This document shows positions 44,027 to 51,451 of a stretch of DNA of 64,000 nt, in pieces. Origin of the DNA: Cellulomonas rhizosphaerae (GTDB taxonomy: Bacteria > Actinomycetota > Actinomycetes > Actinomycetales > Cellulomonadaceae). The notes beneath the pieces were generated by a model. It had not been told where the DNA came from and ran no database searches. It worked only from the letters and a program-made list of their open reading frames with translations. The position numbers and the translations under genes were made by a program. The stretch covers positions 18,997 to 82,996 of the forward strand of contig NZ_QWKP01000220.1 in assembly GCF_003470205.1 (NCBI RefSeq), read 5' to 3'. The first letter of the stretch is position 1. Each line of letters begins with the position of its first letter.

Positions 44027-45276
44027 CCCAGCCCCAGGCGCGCGAGGTGCGCCGGGAGCCGGTCGAGGAAGTCGTCGTAGTCGTCGGCGGTCCCCCAGGC
44101 CACCTCCGCGAACGCGCACAACCGGGGGAACGCCTGGCGCAGCACGTCGTCCGGGGTCGGCAGGTACTCGGTCCACAGCTGCGCCTGGACGCCGAGCACG
44201 CTGCCCGCGGCGCCCGCCGGCGCGTCGGGGACGAACGCGTAGGCGTTCTCCAGCGGCAGGATGCGGTCGGGGCTGAAGGGGCCGTCCTCGTCGTGCGTCG
44301 GGTAGTCGAAGTACGTCCGCAGGTGCGGCGCGAGCACGACGTCGTGCCCCGCGATCGCCGCCGCCGCGCCGCTCTCCTCGTCGAGCCAGGTCATGGCCAG
44401 TGCACCGACCGGCCCGTCCGCCTTCTCGTACCAGTAGGCGGCGCGCCGACCGCGTGACTCGACGTGCGCGGCGAGCTGGGCGGTGAACCACGCGCGGGCG
44501 GCGCCCGGCCCGTCGATCCCGAGCTCGGCGATCCGGTCCAGGGCGCGCGGGCTGGCGGCCCATTCGTCGGCGAGGCACTCGTCGCCCCCCAGGTGCACGT
44601 ACGGGCTCGGGAACAGGTCCACCACCTCGTCGATCACGTGCCGGAAGAAGTCGACCGTGCCCTCCTCGAGGTTGAGCGTGTGGGTGCTGATCCCCCACCC
44701 GCTCCACACCTCGACCGGCGAGCCCGGCGCGTTGCCGAGCTCCGGGTAGGCCGCGAGCGCGGCCTGCACGTGGCCGGGCAGGTTGATCTCGGGGACCACG
44801 GTCACGCCCCGGTCCGCGGCGTGACGCACGATCTCGCGGATGTCGGCCCGCGTGTAGTGCGCGCCCGAGACCTCGGTCAGCCGCGGGTAGCGCTCGATCT
44901 CGAGCCGCCAGCCCTGGTCGTCGGTGAGGTGCAGCTGCAGCACGTTGAGCTTGTGCTCGGCGAGCAGGTCGAGGAGCCGCAGGACGAACTCCTTCGGCAT
45001 GAAGCTGCGCGCCGTGTCGAGCATGACGCCGCGCCAGGCGAACCGCGGGGCGTCGTCGACCGCCCCCAGGGGCACCGCTCCGAGCGCGCGCAGGGTGGTC
45101 CGACCGTGGCGCTCGCCCGCGTCGCCCGCGACCGTGAGCACCACGGCGTCGGGCGTGACGGCGAGCCGGTACCCCTCGGGCTCGATGCCCTCGTCGTACC
45201 GGACGACGAGCCGCTCCGGGTCGTACTCGACGAACCCGCCGCCGGTGTCCATGGCACGCGGCCGGGGAATGATCAC
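43996..45276 (-). CDS. dasD: Beta-N-acetylhexosaminidase, GH20 (DasD-like)
   Basis: 426 residues from GTG 45276 with AGAAGGGA upstream. GH20 TIM barrel with FAWRGVMLDTARSFMPKEF, LHLTDDQGWRLEI, and the catalytic Asp-Glu pair in HLGGDECLADEW; Trp and Tyr near the C-terminus (QLWTEYL) line the sugar pocket. No signal peptide, so it should act in the cytoplasm on imported chito-oligosaccharides, freeing GlcNAc. It follows the sugar ABC permease genes on the same strand, the order seen in the das locus of Streptomyces. Confidence 0.9.
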   Translation of the reverse strand: MIIPRPRAMDTGGGFVEYDPERLVVRYDEGIEPEGYRLAVTPDAVVLTVAGDAGERHGRTTLRALGAVPLGAVDDAPRFAWRGVMLDTARSFMPKEFVLRLLDLLAEHKLNVLQLHLTDDQGWRLEIERYPRLTEVSGAHYTRADIREIVRHAADRGVTVVPEINLPGHVQAALAAYPELGNAPGSPVEVWSGWGISTHTLNLEEGTVDFFRHVIDEVVDLFPSPYVHLGGDECLADEWAASPRALDRIAELGIDGPGAARAWFTAQLAAHVESRGRRAAYWYEKADGPVGALAMTWLDEESGAAAAIAGHDVVLAPHLRTYFDYPTHDEDGPFSPDRILPLENAYAFVPDAPAGAAGSVLGVQAQLWTEYLPTPDDVLRQAFPRLCAFAEVAWGTADDYDDFLDRLPAHLARLGLGQSGSTRPVR

Positions 45277-45320
45277 AGTGGTGTCCCTTCTGACGCCGAC
45301 GACCGGCTGGATGTGGTGGG

Positions 45321-46154
45321 TCAGCCCTTGACGGCGCCGGCGACGATGCCGCCGGTCACGCGGCGCTGCAGGACCAGGAAGATCGCCAGCACGGGCAGCA
45401 TGAAGAGGGTGGACGCGGCCATGGTGGCGCCCCAGTCGGTGCCGAAGACGTTGCTGAAGGACGAGAGCCAGACGGGCAGCGTGCGGTTGCCCTGGTCCTT
45501 GATGATCAGCGCGTTCGCGAAGGCGAACTCGTTCCAGGCGGTGATGAACCCGAACAGGGAGGTCGACATGAGCCCTGGCGCGAGCAGCGGGAAGACGATC
45601 CTGCGGAACGCCTCGAACCGGCTCGCGCCGTCGAGCTGTGCCGCCTCCTCGAGCTCGGGCGGGACCGCGGCGAGGAACCCGCGCAGGGTCACGATCGTGA
45701 ACGGCAGCGTCGCGACGAAGTAGATGAGCGTCAGCATCGACAGCTTGTCGAGCATCCCGACGTCCCTCGCGATGATGAACATCGGGATGAGCAGCGCCTC
45801 CCACGGGGCCATCTGGGCGATGAAGACCATGAGGACGAAGCCCTTGCGCCCGCGCCAGCGCATCCTGGCCACGGCGAACGCGCTCATCAGCCCGATCACC
45901 AGCGCGAGCACGACCGCCGAGACCGAGACCAGCGCGCTGTTGCGCCAGTAGCGCCAGAACCCGTCGACGCCGATCGCGTCGCGGAAGTGGCCGAGCGTGG
46001 GGTGCAGGGGCAGGAGCTGCGGCGTCGCGGCGTTGATGTCGGTGGTCGGCTTGAACGCGGTCACCACCATCCAGTAGACGGGGAACACGGTCGCGACGAG
46101 CACGACGACGGCCGCGACGTTGACGGGCAACTGCCGCACCCACGAGCGCCTCAT
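45321..46154 (-). CDS. dasC: Sugar ABC transporter permease, MalG type (DasC-like)
   Basis: 277 residues, six helices, with the CUT1 features KPTTDINAATPQLLPLHPTL after helix 1 and the EAA loop LEEAAQLDGASRFEAFRRIV. ATG overlaps the stop of the MalF-type permease gene (ATGA). Partner of that permease; the ATPase is not in the cluster and is probably a shared MsiK-type protein, as known for actinobacterial CUT1 importers. Confidence 0.93.
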   Translation of the reverse strand: MRRSWVRQLPVNVAAVVVLVATVFPVYWMVVTAFKPTTDINAATPQLLPLHPTLGHFRDAIGVDGFWRYWRNSALVSVSAVVLALVIGLMSAFAVARMRWRGRKGFVLMVFIAQMAPWEALLIPMFIIARDVGMLDKLSMLTLIYFVATLPFTIVTLRGFLAAVPPELEEAAQLDGASRFEAFRRIVFPLLAPGLMSTSLFGFITAWNEFAFANALIIKDQGNRTLPVWLSSFSNVFGTDWGATMAASTLFMLPVLAIFLVLQRRVTGGIVAGAVKG

Positions 46155-47113
46155 GCCTGCGCCCCCTCGTTGCGGTACAGGTGCCGCAGGTGCGGGACCA
46201 GGACGACGAGCAGCAGGACGACCGTGAACGTCGAGATCGCGGCGCCGAGGTCGTACTTGTGCAGCGACTGCGCGACCTGGAAGGCGTAGACCGGCAGCGT
46301 GGTGGTGGCCCCGCTCGGGCCCCCCTGGCTCACGGCCCAGATCTGCGCGAAGCACTTGAAGACCCAGATGATCTCGAGCGAGGTGATCAGGCCGAACAGC
46401 GGGCGCAGCATCGGGAAGGTGACCAGGCGGAACGTCTGCCGCGCGTTCGCGCCGTCGATCCGGGCGGACTCGAACAGCTCGTCGGGCACCGTGGTCAGGC
46501 CCGCGTAGAGCGTGAGTGCCGCGAACGGCACGGACTGCCAGACCACCAGGACGACGAGGATGGTGAACGTCGCGGCACCGTCGGCGAACCACGCGAACCC
46601 CTCGAACTGGTCGAGCCCGACGCTCGTGAGCAGCCAGTTCACGACGCCGAGCCGCGACTGGAACAGCCACTGGAACACGGTCGTCGCGGCGAGCACCGGG
46701 ACGGCCCAGGCCAGCACCAGCCCGCTCATCACCGCGAGCCGCATCCGGCGGCCCAGCCGCGCGAGCATCAGCGCGACCGCCGTCGAGATCACCATGATCA
46801 GCACGACGTTGACCACGGTCCACACCAGGGTGCGGGCGATGACCTGCCAGAACTCCGCGCTGCCCACCAGCTCGCGGTAGTTGTCGAGCCCGACGAACGG
46901 CGCACCGCCGCGGATCAGCTCGCCGATCCGGAAGTGCTGGACCGAGATCACCAGGCTGCGCACCAGGGGGTAGACGAGCAGCAGCACGACGCCGGCGACG
47001 GTCGGCAGGACGAGCAGGTAGGGCCAGGCACCCGCGACGCGCGGCGCCCTGCGGGACTGGCGGGCTGTCCGGGCCGCGGCCGGGCGTGGCCGCGGGGGTG
47101 CATCAGTGAGCAC
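46151..47113 (-). CDS. dasB: Sugar ABC transporter permease, MalF type (DasB-like)
   Basis: 320 residues from GTG 47113 with GAGGAG upstream. N-terminal Pro/Arg-rich cytoplasmic tail, six or seven helices, EAA loop LFESARIDGANARQTFRLVT. The gene is separated from the binding-protein gene by four 13-bp repeats and a strong hairpin, which should lower permease synthesis relative to the binding protein. Confidence 0.93.
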   Translation of the reverse strand: MLTDAPPRPRPAAARTARQSRRAPRVAGAWPYLLVLPTVAGVVLLLVYPLVRSLVISVQHFRIGELIRGGAPFVGLDNYRELVGSAEFWQVIARTLVWTVVNVVLIMVISTAVALMLARLGRRMRLAVMSGLVLAWAVPVLAATTVFQWLFQSRLGVVNWLLTSVGLDQFEGFAWFADGAATFTILVVLVVWQSVPFAALTLYAGLTTVPDELFESARIDGANARQTFRLVTFPMLRPLFGLITSLEIIWVFKCFAQIWAVSQGGPSGATTTLPVYAFQVAQSLHKYDLGAAISTFTVVLLLVVLVPHLRHLYRNEGAQA

Positions 47114-47145
47114 GTCGCTCCTCGAGCGTGGTCGGGGACGGTGGT

Positions 47146-47197
47146 CTGAAGAGGTGTCCTGAAGAGGTGTCCTGAAGAGGTGTCCGAGAGAGGTGTC
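47146..47197. repeat. Four tandem 13-bp repeats
   Basis: Three exact copies of CTGAAGAGGTGTC (47146-47158, 47159-47171, 47172-47184) and one variant CGAGAGAGGTGTC (47185-47197). They lie in the dasA-dasB gap, between the intra-operon hairpin and the dasB ribosome site, on the transcribed minus strand. Copy number is likely to vary between strains. Confidence 0.9.
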
Positions 47198-47240
47198 CTG
47201 TCCCCGGCCGGCCGGAAGGCGAACCGACCGGGGACAGGAC
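47195..47240 (-). terminator. Intra-operon stem-loop between dasA and dasB
   Basis: GTCCTGTCCCCGG (47195-47207) pairs perfectly with CCGGGGACAGGAC (47228-47240), 13 bp; the 20-nt loop begins with CCGGCCGG, itself palindromic. It sits 55 bp after the dasA stop and partly overlaps the last 13-bp repeat. Confidence 0.75.
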
Positions 47241-47294
47241 CCGGCCCACCGCGTCACAACCCCCGAGGGCGCGGCGGGCCGGTGGCCCGGTGGA

Positions 47295-48563
47295 TCAGGA
47301 GTCGGTGTTGAGGATCTCCGTGATCTGCTGCGAGGCGGCAGCGGCGTCACCAGCGGCGTCCGACCCGGTCAGCGCCTTGGTCTGGTACTCCTTGATGACG
47401 TTCTTCGCCTCGACCGCGGCCCAGTTGGGCGAGTTCGGCGTCGCGTGACCGTTCGCCGCACCCACCGCCATCGCCGACGCGCCCTCGTTGCCCGCGAGCA
47501 CCGACGCGTACGACGTCTTGTTCGGCACGTAGGACATCACCGGCGCCATCGCCGTCTGGAAGTCCTCGCCGGCCAGCGCCTTGACCACCTCGTAGGCGAG
47601 CTCCTGGTGCTGCGACGCCTCCGGGATCACGAGGTCCGAGCCCCCGGTGAACACCGCGCCGGGCGTGCCGGCCTCCTTGCCCGGGATCGGGAAGAAGCCG
47701 AGCTTGCCCTCGAGCTTCGGGTTGGCCTTGGTGATCGCGACGGCGCCGCCGGGCGACGAGATGATCTGGGCGACCTTGCCCGTGGCGAACACGTCGGCCT
47801 GCGGCGGGTTGGCCTCGTCGGAGTCCTTCGGGCCCTGGCCGAGGGCCTGGAGCTGCTTGTAGAAGGCCATCCCCGCGAGCGCCTCGGGCGTGTCCAGCGT
47901 GCCCTTCCACGTCCCGCCGTCCTGCGCCGCGAGGTCGCCGCCCTCGTCCCAGACGAAGCCCGCGAGCGTGTACCAGTTCTGCCCGGGCAGGTAGATCCCC
48001 TGGTTGCCGCCGGCGTTGAGCTTCGTGGTGTCGTCGATCCACGCGGCGCGCGTCGTCGGCGGGGCCGTGATGCCGGCCACGCTGAACAGGTCCTTGTTGT
48101 AGATGACGACGCGGTTGGCGGCGTACCAGGGAATGCCGTACTGCTTGCCGTCGATCTTCCCGGGCTCGGCCAGGCCGGGGATCCAGTCGCTGCCGCCGAG
48201 GTCGTCCACCTTGTCGCTGAGGTCCACCACGCCGCCGCTCGCGGCGTACTCGGCCACCTGGGTGTTGCCGACCTCGATCACGTCGGGCGCGTCCTTGCTG
48301 GCCAGCGCGCTCGTGACGCGCTGCCCGATCCCGTCCCACTCCTGGATCTGGATGTCGAGCGTGGTGCCGGGGTGCGCGGCCTCGAAGTCGGACTCGAACG
48401 TCGAGACGATGTCGTCCGAGAAGCTGTCCTTCATGAACCAGACCGTGAGCGCGGCCGGTTCGGGGGAGCCGGAGGCCGACGGTGCGTCGCCTCCGGAGTC
48501 GCATGCCGCGAGCGAGCAGGCGAGGGCGAGCACCGCGGGGGCGGCGACGAGGCGGAGCTTCAT
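47295..48563 (-). CDS. dasA: Sugar-binding lipoprotein of a CUT1 ABC transporter (DasA-like)
   Basis: 422 residues. Lipobox SLAAC with lipidated Cys21; family 1 solute-binding fold (LTVWFMKDSFSDDIVSTFES; PDVIEVGNTQVAEYAASGGV; FATGKVAQIISSPGGAVAI). Gene order with two permeases, GH20 and a divergent HutC-type GntR regulator matches dasA, which binds chitobiose/GlcNAc oligomers in Streptomyces. ATG 48563 is used; the sequence before it (GGGAG, 9 nt upstream) overlaps the probable regulator site. Confidence 0.92.
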   Translation of the reverse strand: MKLRLVAAPAVLALACSLAACDSGGDAPSASGSPEPAALTVWFMKDSFSDDIVSTFESDFEAAHPGTTLDIQIQEWDGIGQRVTSALASKDAPDVIEVGNTQVAEYAASGGVVDLSDKVDDLGGSDWIPGLAEPGKIDGKQYGIPWYAANRVVIYNKDLFSVAGITAPPTTRAAWIDDTTKLNAGGNQGIYLPGQNWYTLAGFVWDEGGDLAAQDGGTWKGTLDTPEALAGMAFYKQLQALGQGPKDSDEANPPQADVFATGKVAQIISSPGGAVAITKANPKLEGKLGFFPIPGKEAGTPGAVFTGGSDLVIPEASQHQELAYEVVKALAGEDFQTAMAPVMSYVPNKTSYASVLAGNEGASAMAVGAANGHATPNSPNWAAVEAKNVIKEYQTKALTGSDAAGDAAAASQQITEILNTDS

Positions 48564-48574
48564 CAGGGTCTCCC

Positions 48575-48703
48575 ACTGGTCAGTAATTGGTAAGCCGGAT
48601 CGGCTGGGCCCAAGAGTGGTCCGAACCAGTTGCCGCGTCAAGACCCCTGGTCGTCCAAGTTTCCGAGTCGCGCGCACCGCTCGGCGCTGACCACTGGTAA
48701 GGT
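48575..48703. promoter_or_regulatory. GntR/DasR-type operators and promoter between dasA and dasR
   Basis: ACCACTGGT, a 9-bp palindrome at 48690-48698, overlaps the -10 box TAAGGT (48698-48703) of the regulator gene. A related element, ACTGGTCAGTAATTGGT at 48575-48591, lies directly upstream of dasA. Both resemble half or whole DasR sites (core TGGT...ACCA), so I infer autoregulation and repression of dasA. Confidence 0.55.
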
Positions 48704-48711
48704 CACGCCCC

Positions 48712-49455
48712 GTGAGCCTCTCCAGCCTCCCGTTGCGCGCCGGCCTCAAGCGCGATGCCGTACGCGACTACCTGCTCGACCTCGTGTCCGGGCGCGAGCC
48801 GGGCTCGGCCATCCCCTCGGAGCGTGACCTGGCCAAGGAGCTGGGGGTCTCGCGGCCGACGCTGCGCGCCGCCGTGGACGACCTCGTCCGGGCCGGCGTG
48901 CTCGTCCGCGAGCAGGGGCGCGGGACGTTCACCGGGCCGCACCGCGTGACCCAGTCCCTCGCCGCGACACCTTCCGGCTCGTTCTACGTCCCGCCCGCCG
49001 AGGGCGACTGGGCCAGCCACGTCCTCGAGTTCGAGGTCGCGGCGGCCGGCCCGCAGATGGTGCGCCGCCTCCAGCTCGCGCCCGCGGCGCTGGTGCTCCG
49101 CGTGGTGCGCCTGCGCCTCGTCGACGGCGAGCCCATGGCGATCGAGAGGCTGCACCTCCCGCACGACCGCGTCACCGGCCTCGAGCCGTCCGACATGGTC
49201 TCCGGCTCGTTCTACCAGCTCCTGCGCGAGCGGTTCGCCGTCGACGTCCGCAGCGCCGTGCAGACCCTCGAGGCGACGGTCACCGACGAGACGGAGGCGC
49301 GGCTGCTGGCCGTGCCGGTCCACTTCCCCGCGCTGATGATCGAGCGCACGACGCGAGACGTCGACGGGCACATCGTCGAGTTCGTCCGCTCGATCTACCG
49401 CAGCGACCGCTACCAGGTCACGTCCGAGCTCCACTTCGACGCGGAGTCGGGCTGA
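48712..49455 (+). CDS. dasR: GntR/HutC family regulator (DasR-like)
   Basis: 247 residues. N-terminal wHTH about 10-75 (IPSERDLAKELGVSRPTLRA, then AVDDLVRAGVLVREQGRGTF), C-terminal UTRA effector domain with a chorismate-lyase fold. HutC/DasR members bind amino-sugar phosphates such as GlcN-6-P. It is divergent from the ABC-GH20 operon exactly as dasR is from dasABCD. GTG start with TAAGGT 8 nt upstream, so probably leaderless. Confidence 0.9.
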   Translation: MSLSSLPLRAGLKRDAVRDYLLDLVSGREPGSAIPSERDLAKELGVSRPTLRAAVDDLVRAGVLVREQGRGTFTGPHRVTQSLAATPSGSFYVPPAEGDWASHVLEFEVAAAGPQMVRRLQLAPAALVLRVVRLRLVDGEPMAIERLHLPHDRVTGLEPSDMVSGSFYQLLRERFAVDVRSAVQTLEATVTDETEARLLAVPVHFPALMIERTTRDVDGHIVEFVRSIYRSDRYQVTSELHFDAESG

Positions 49456-49459
49456 CCCC

Positions 49460-50029
49460 TCACGCCAGGCGAGCCTCCAGGCCAGCGCGGACCGCGGGCC
49501 ACTCGTCGGCCAGGATCGAGAAGTACGCGGTGTCCCCGCGCGACCCGTCGGGCCGCACGCGATGGCTGCGCAGGACCCCCTCGGGCGTCGCTCCGAGCCG
49601 CTGGATGGCCGCGGTCGACCGGGTGTTCTCCGAGTCGGCCCGCAGCGCGACGCGCGCGCAGCCCCACGCGTCGAACGCGTGCGCGAGGAGCAGCAGCTTG
49701 CACGCGGGGTTCGTCGTCCCGCCCCACCACGGCCGCCCGTAGTAGGTGTGGCCGATCTCGACGCGCGCGTACTGCGGGGCCCAGTCGTAGAACGACGTGC
49801 TCCCCCGCACCTCACCGGTCACCGCGTCGAGCACCGCGAACGACAGCCGGCCGGGCACATCCACGGCGTCGGCGATCGTGGTCGCCATCTCGGCGGGCGT
49901 GCGCGGCGTCGCACTCGTCATGCCGCGCCACAGCGCGTCGTCGACGAACGCGACGAGGGCCGCGGCGTGCGACTCCTCGAGCGGGACGAGCCGGACGCCG
50001 TGGCCTGCGAGGACGAGGTCGTGGAGCAC
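49460..50029 (-). CDS. GNAT acetyltransferase (RimJ/RimL-like)
   Basis: 189 residues with the acetyl-CoA site region (EIGHTYYGRPWWGGTTNPAC) and LRADSENTRSTAAIQRLGATPEG, typical of ribosomal-protein N-acetyltransferase-like GNATs. Substrate unknown. GTG start at 50029; CAGGAT lies 6 nt upstream. Ends 4 bp from the convergent regulator gene. Confidence 0.88.
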   Translation of the reverse strand: MLHDLVLAGHGVRLVPLEESHAAALVAFVDDALWRGMTSATPRTPAEMATTIADAVDVPGRLSFAVLDAVTGEVRGSTSFYDWAPQYARVEIGHTYYGRPWWGGTTNPACKLLLLAHAFDAWGCARVALRADSENTRSTAAIQRLGATPEGVLRSHRVRPDGSRGDTAYFSILADEWPAVRAGLEARLA

Positions 50030-50068
50030 GGCGCGATCCTGTCACGGGTGCATGGCAGGGTGGGGCGC

Positions 50069-50665
50069 GTGACCGAGATCAGCCTGGAGCCCGGAGCCGA
50101 CCTCGACGGTCTGGAGGTGCTCGCCAGCAGGCTCGACGGCCAGGACGGCTCGTCGGCGCGCATCCTGGAGTGCTCGTTCAGCGGCTGCTCGCTCGACGGC
50201 GTCCGCCTCGAGCACGCGCGGGTCATCGACACGACGGTGGCCGACTCGCGCGCCGGCGAGCTGCTCCTCGCCTCGTCGACCTGGCAGGACAGCGCGTGGG
50301 CCGACCTGCGGCTGGGCGCCGTGCAGGCGTACGGATCGACGTGGACCCGCATGCGCGTGACCGGCGGCAAGATCGACTACCTCAACCTGCGCGACGCGCA
50401 CCTCACGGACGTGACGTTCGTCGGCGTGATGATCGACGAGCTCGACCTCGCCCGCGTCAAGGCCAAGCAGCTGTCCTTCGAGGACTGCCGCGTGCGGCGC
50501 CTGCTGCTCTCGGGCGCGACGCACCGGGACACCGACCTGCGCGGCATCGCGGGGCTCGAGCAGATCGAGGGGATCGACGGGCTGGCCGGGGCCACCATCA
50601 GCCCCGACCAGCTCGTCGACCTGGCTCCCGCACTCGCCGACCACGTGGGCCTGCGGGTGCGCTGA
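50069..50665 (+). CDS. Pentapeptide-repeat-like protein
   Basis: 198 residues from GTG 50069. The sequence advances in five-residue steps with small or hydrophobic residues at the centre (CSLDGVRLEHARVIDTTVAD; LNLRDAHLTDVTFVGVMIDE), predicting a right-handed quadrilateral beta-helix of about 25 coils' worth of half-repeats. Some such proteins mimic DNA and protect gyrase, but most have no known role. CAGGGT lies 7 nt upstream as a weak leaderless -10. Confidence 0.8.
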   Translation: MTEISLEPGADLDGLEVLASRLDGQDGSSARILECSFSGCSLDGVRLEHARVIDTTVADSRAGELLLASSTWQDSAWADLRLGAVQAYGSTWTRMRVTGGKIDYLNLRDAHLTDVTFVGVMIDELDLARVKAKQLSFEDCRVRRLLLSGATHRDTDLRGIAGLEQIEGIDGLAGATISPDQLVDLAPALADHVGLRVR

Positions 50666-50668
50666 GCG

Positions 50669-51313
50669 TCAGAGGTCGGCGGGCCGCAGCACGAACGTGA
50701 TGGCGTGCGCGATCTGCTTGTTGCCCTTGTTGATGTCCAGCTTCCCGGGGACGAGGAACGGGTTGATGTCGTTGCGGTCCTTGTCGACGAGCTGCACGAT
50801 GCCGAACCGCTTGGACAGCACGTCGACCTTGACGGTCCCGCCCTGGGCCGTGGTGAGCACGGCGTTGTCCGAGGCCAGCGCGGTCTTCGAGTCGATCGTC
50901 GCGCCCGGGACCACGTGGTAGAGCAGCACCTGCTCGAGCGCGTCGATGCCGACGGCGTTGGCGAGCGCGGTGAACACGCCCTTCTCGCTGACGTACCAGC
51001 GGTGCGTCAGGTCGAGGGCCAGCAGCTGGAACGCCCGGTCTGTGGGGATGAACGCGGTCAGCGGCACGGTGCCGTCGGCGAGGACGGCGACGGCGCTGTC
51101 CGGCTTGGCGGCGAGGACCGCGCCGACGGCCTGGTCGAGGATGTCGAAGTCACCCCATTTGCGGTCGAACGTGTCGCCGTCCGAGGCGAGGACGGCGGCG
51201 AGGCTCGTCGTCCCGGACGGGGGCGCGGCTGACGCGGCGGGCGCCAGGACGACGACCGCCCCGCTCGCGAGCGAGACGGCGGCCAGGGCGGAGACGAAGC
51301 GACGGATCGGCAT
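50669..51313 (-). CDS. Secreted fasciclin-domain protein
   Basis: 214 residues: signal peptide about 1-29 (MPIRRFVSALAAVSLASGAV...), then one FAS1 domain (TSLAAVLASDGDTFDRKWGD; AFIPTDRAFQLLALDL; LLYHVVPGATID; NAVLTTAQGGTVKVDV). FAS1 domains mediate adhesion or polysaccharide/heme contacts. No anchor is visible, so it should be released or loosely wall-bound. Confidence 0.9.
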   Translation of the reverse strand: MPIRRFVSALAAVSLASGAVVVLAPAASAAPPSGTTSLAAVLASDGDTFDRKWGDFDILDQAVGAVLAAKPDSAVAVLADGTVPLTAFIPTDRAFQLLALDLTHRWYVSEKGVFTALANAVGIDALEQVLLYHVVPGATIDSKTALASDNAVLTTAQGGTVKVDVLSKRFGIVQLVDKDRNDINPFLVPGKLDINKGNKQIAHAITFVLRPADL

Positions 51314-51451
51314 GGCGAGCTCCAGCGGACGAGGGGACGCGGGACGACGCCGGGCGCCGCACCGCGCGGGGCGCCGACCGGCACCCTCGCCCCCTCTTCC
51401 GTCCGAGCACCCGATCCGGATGCACGAGATGCCCGACTCGTTCCGGGCGGC

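Noticed and set aside
47146..47197. The 13-bp tandem repeats considered as a CRISPR array
   Set aside because: The units are directly adjacent without spacers and no cas genes are present.
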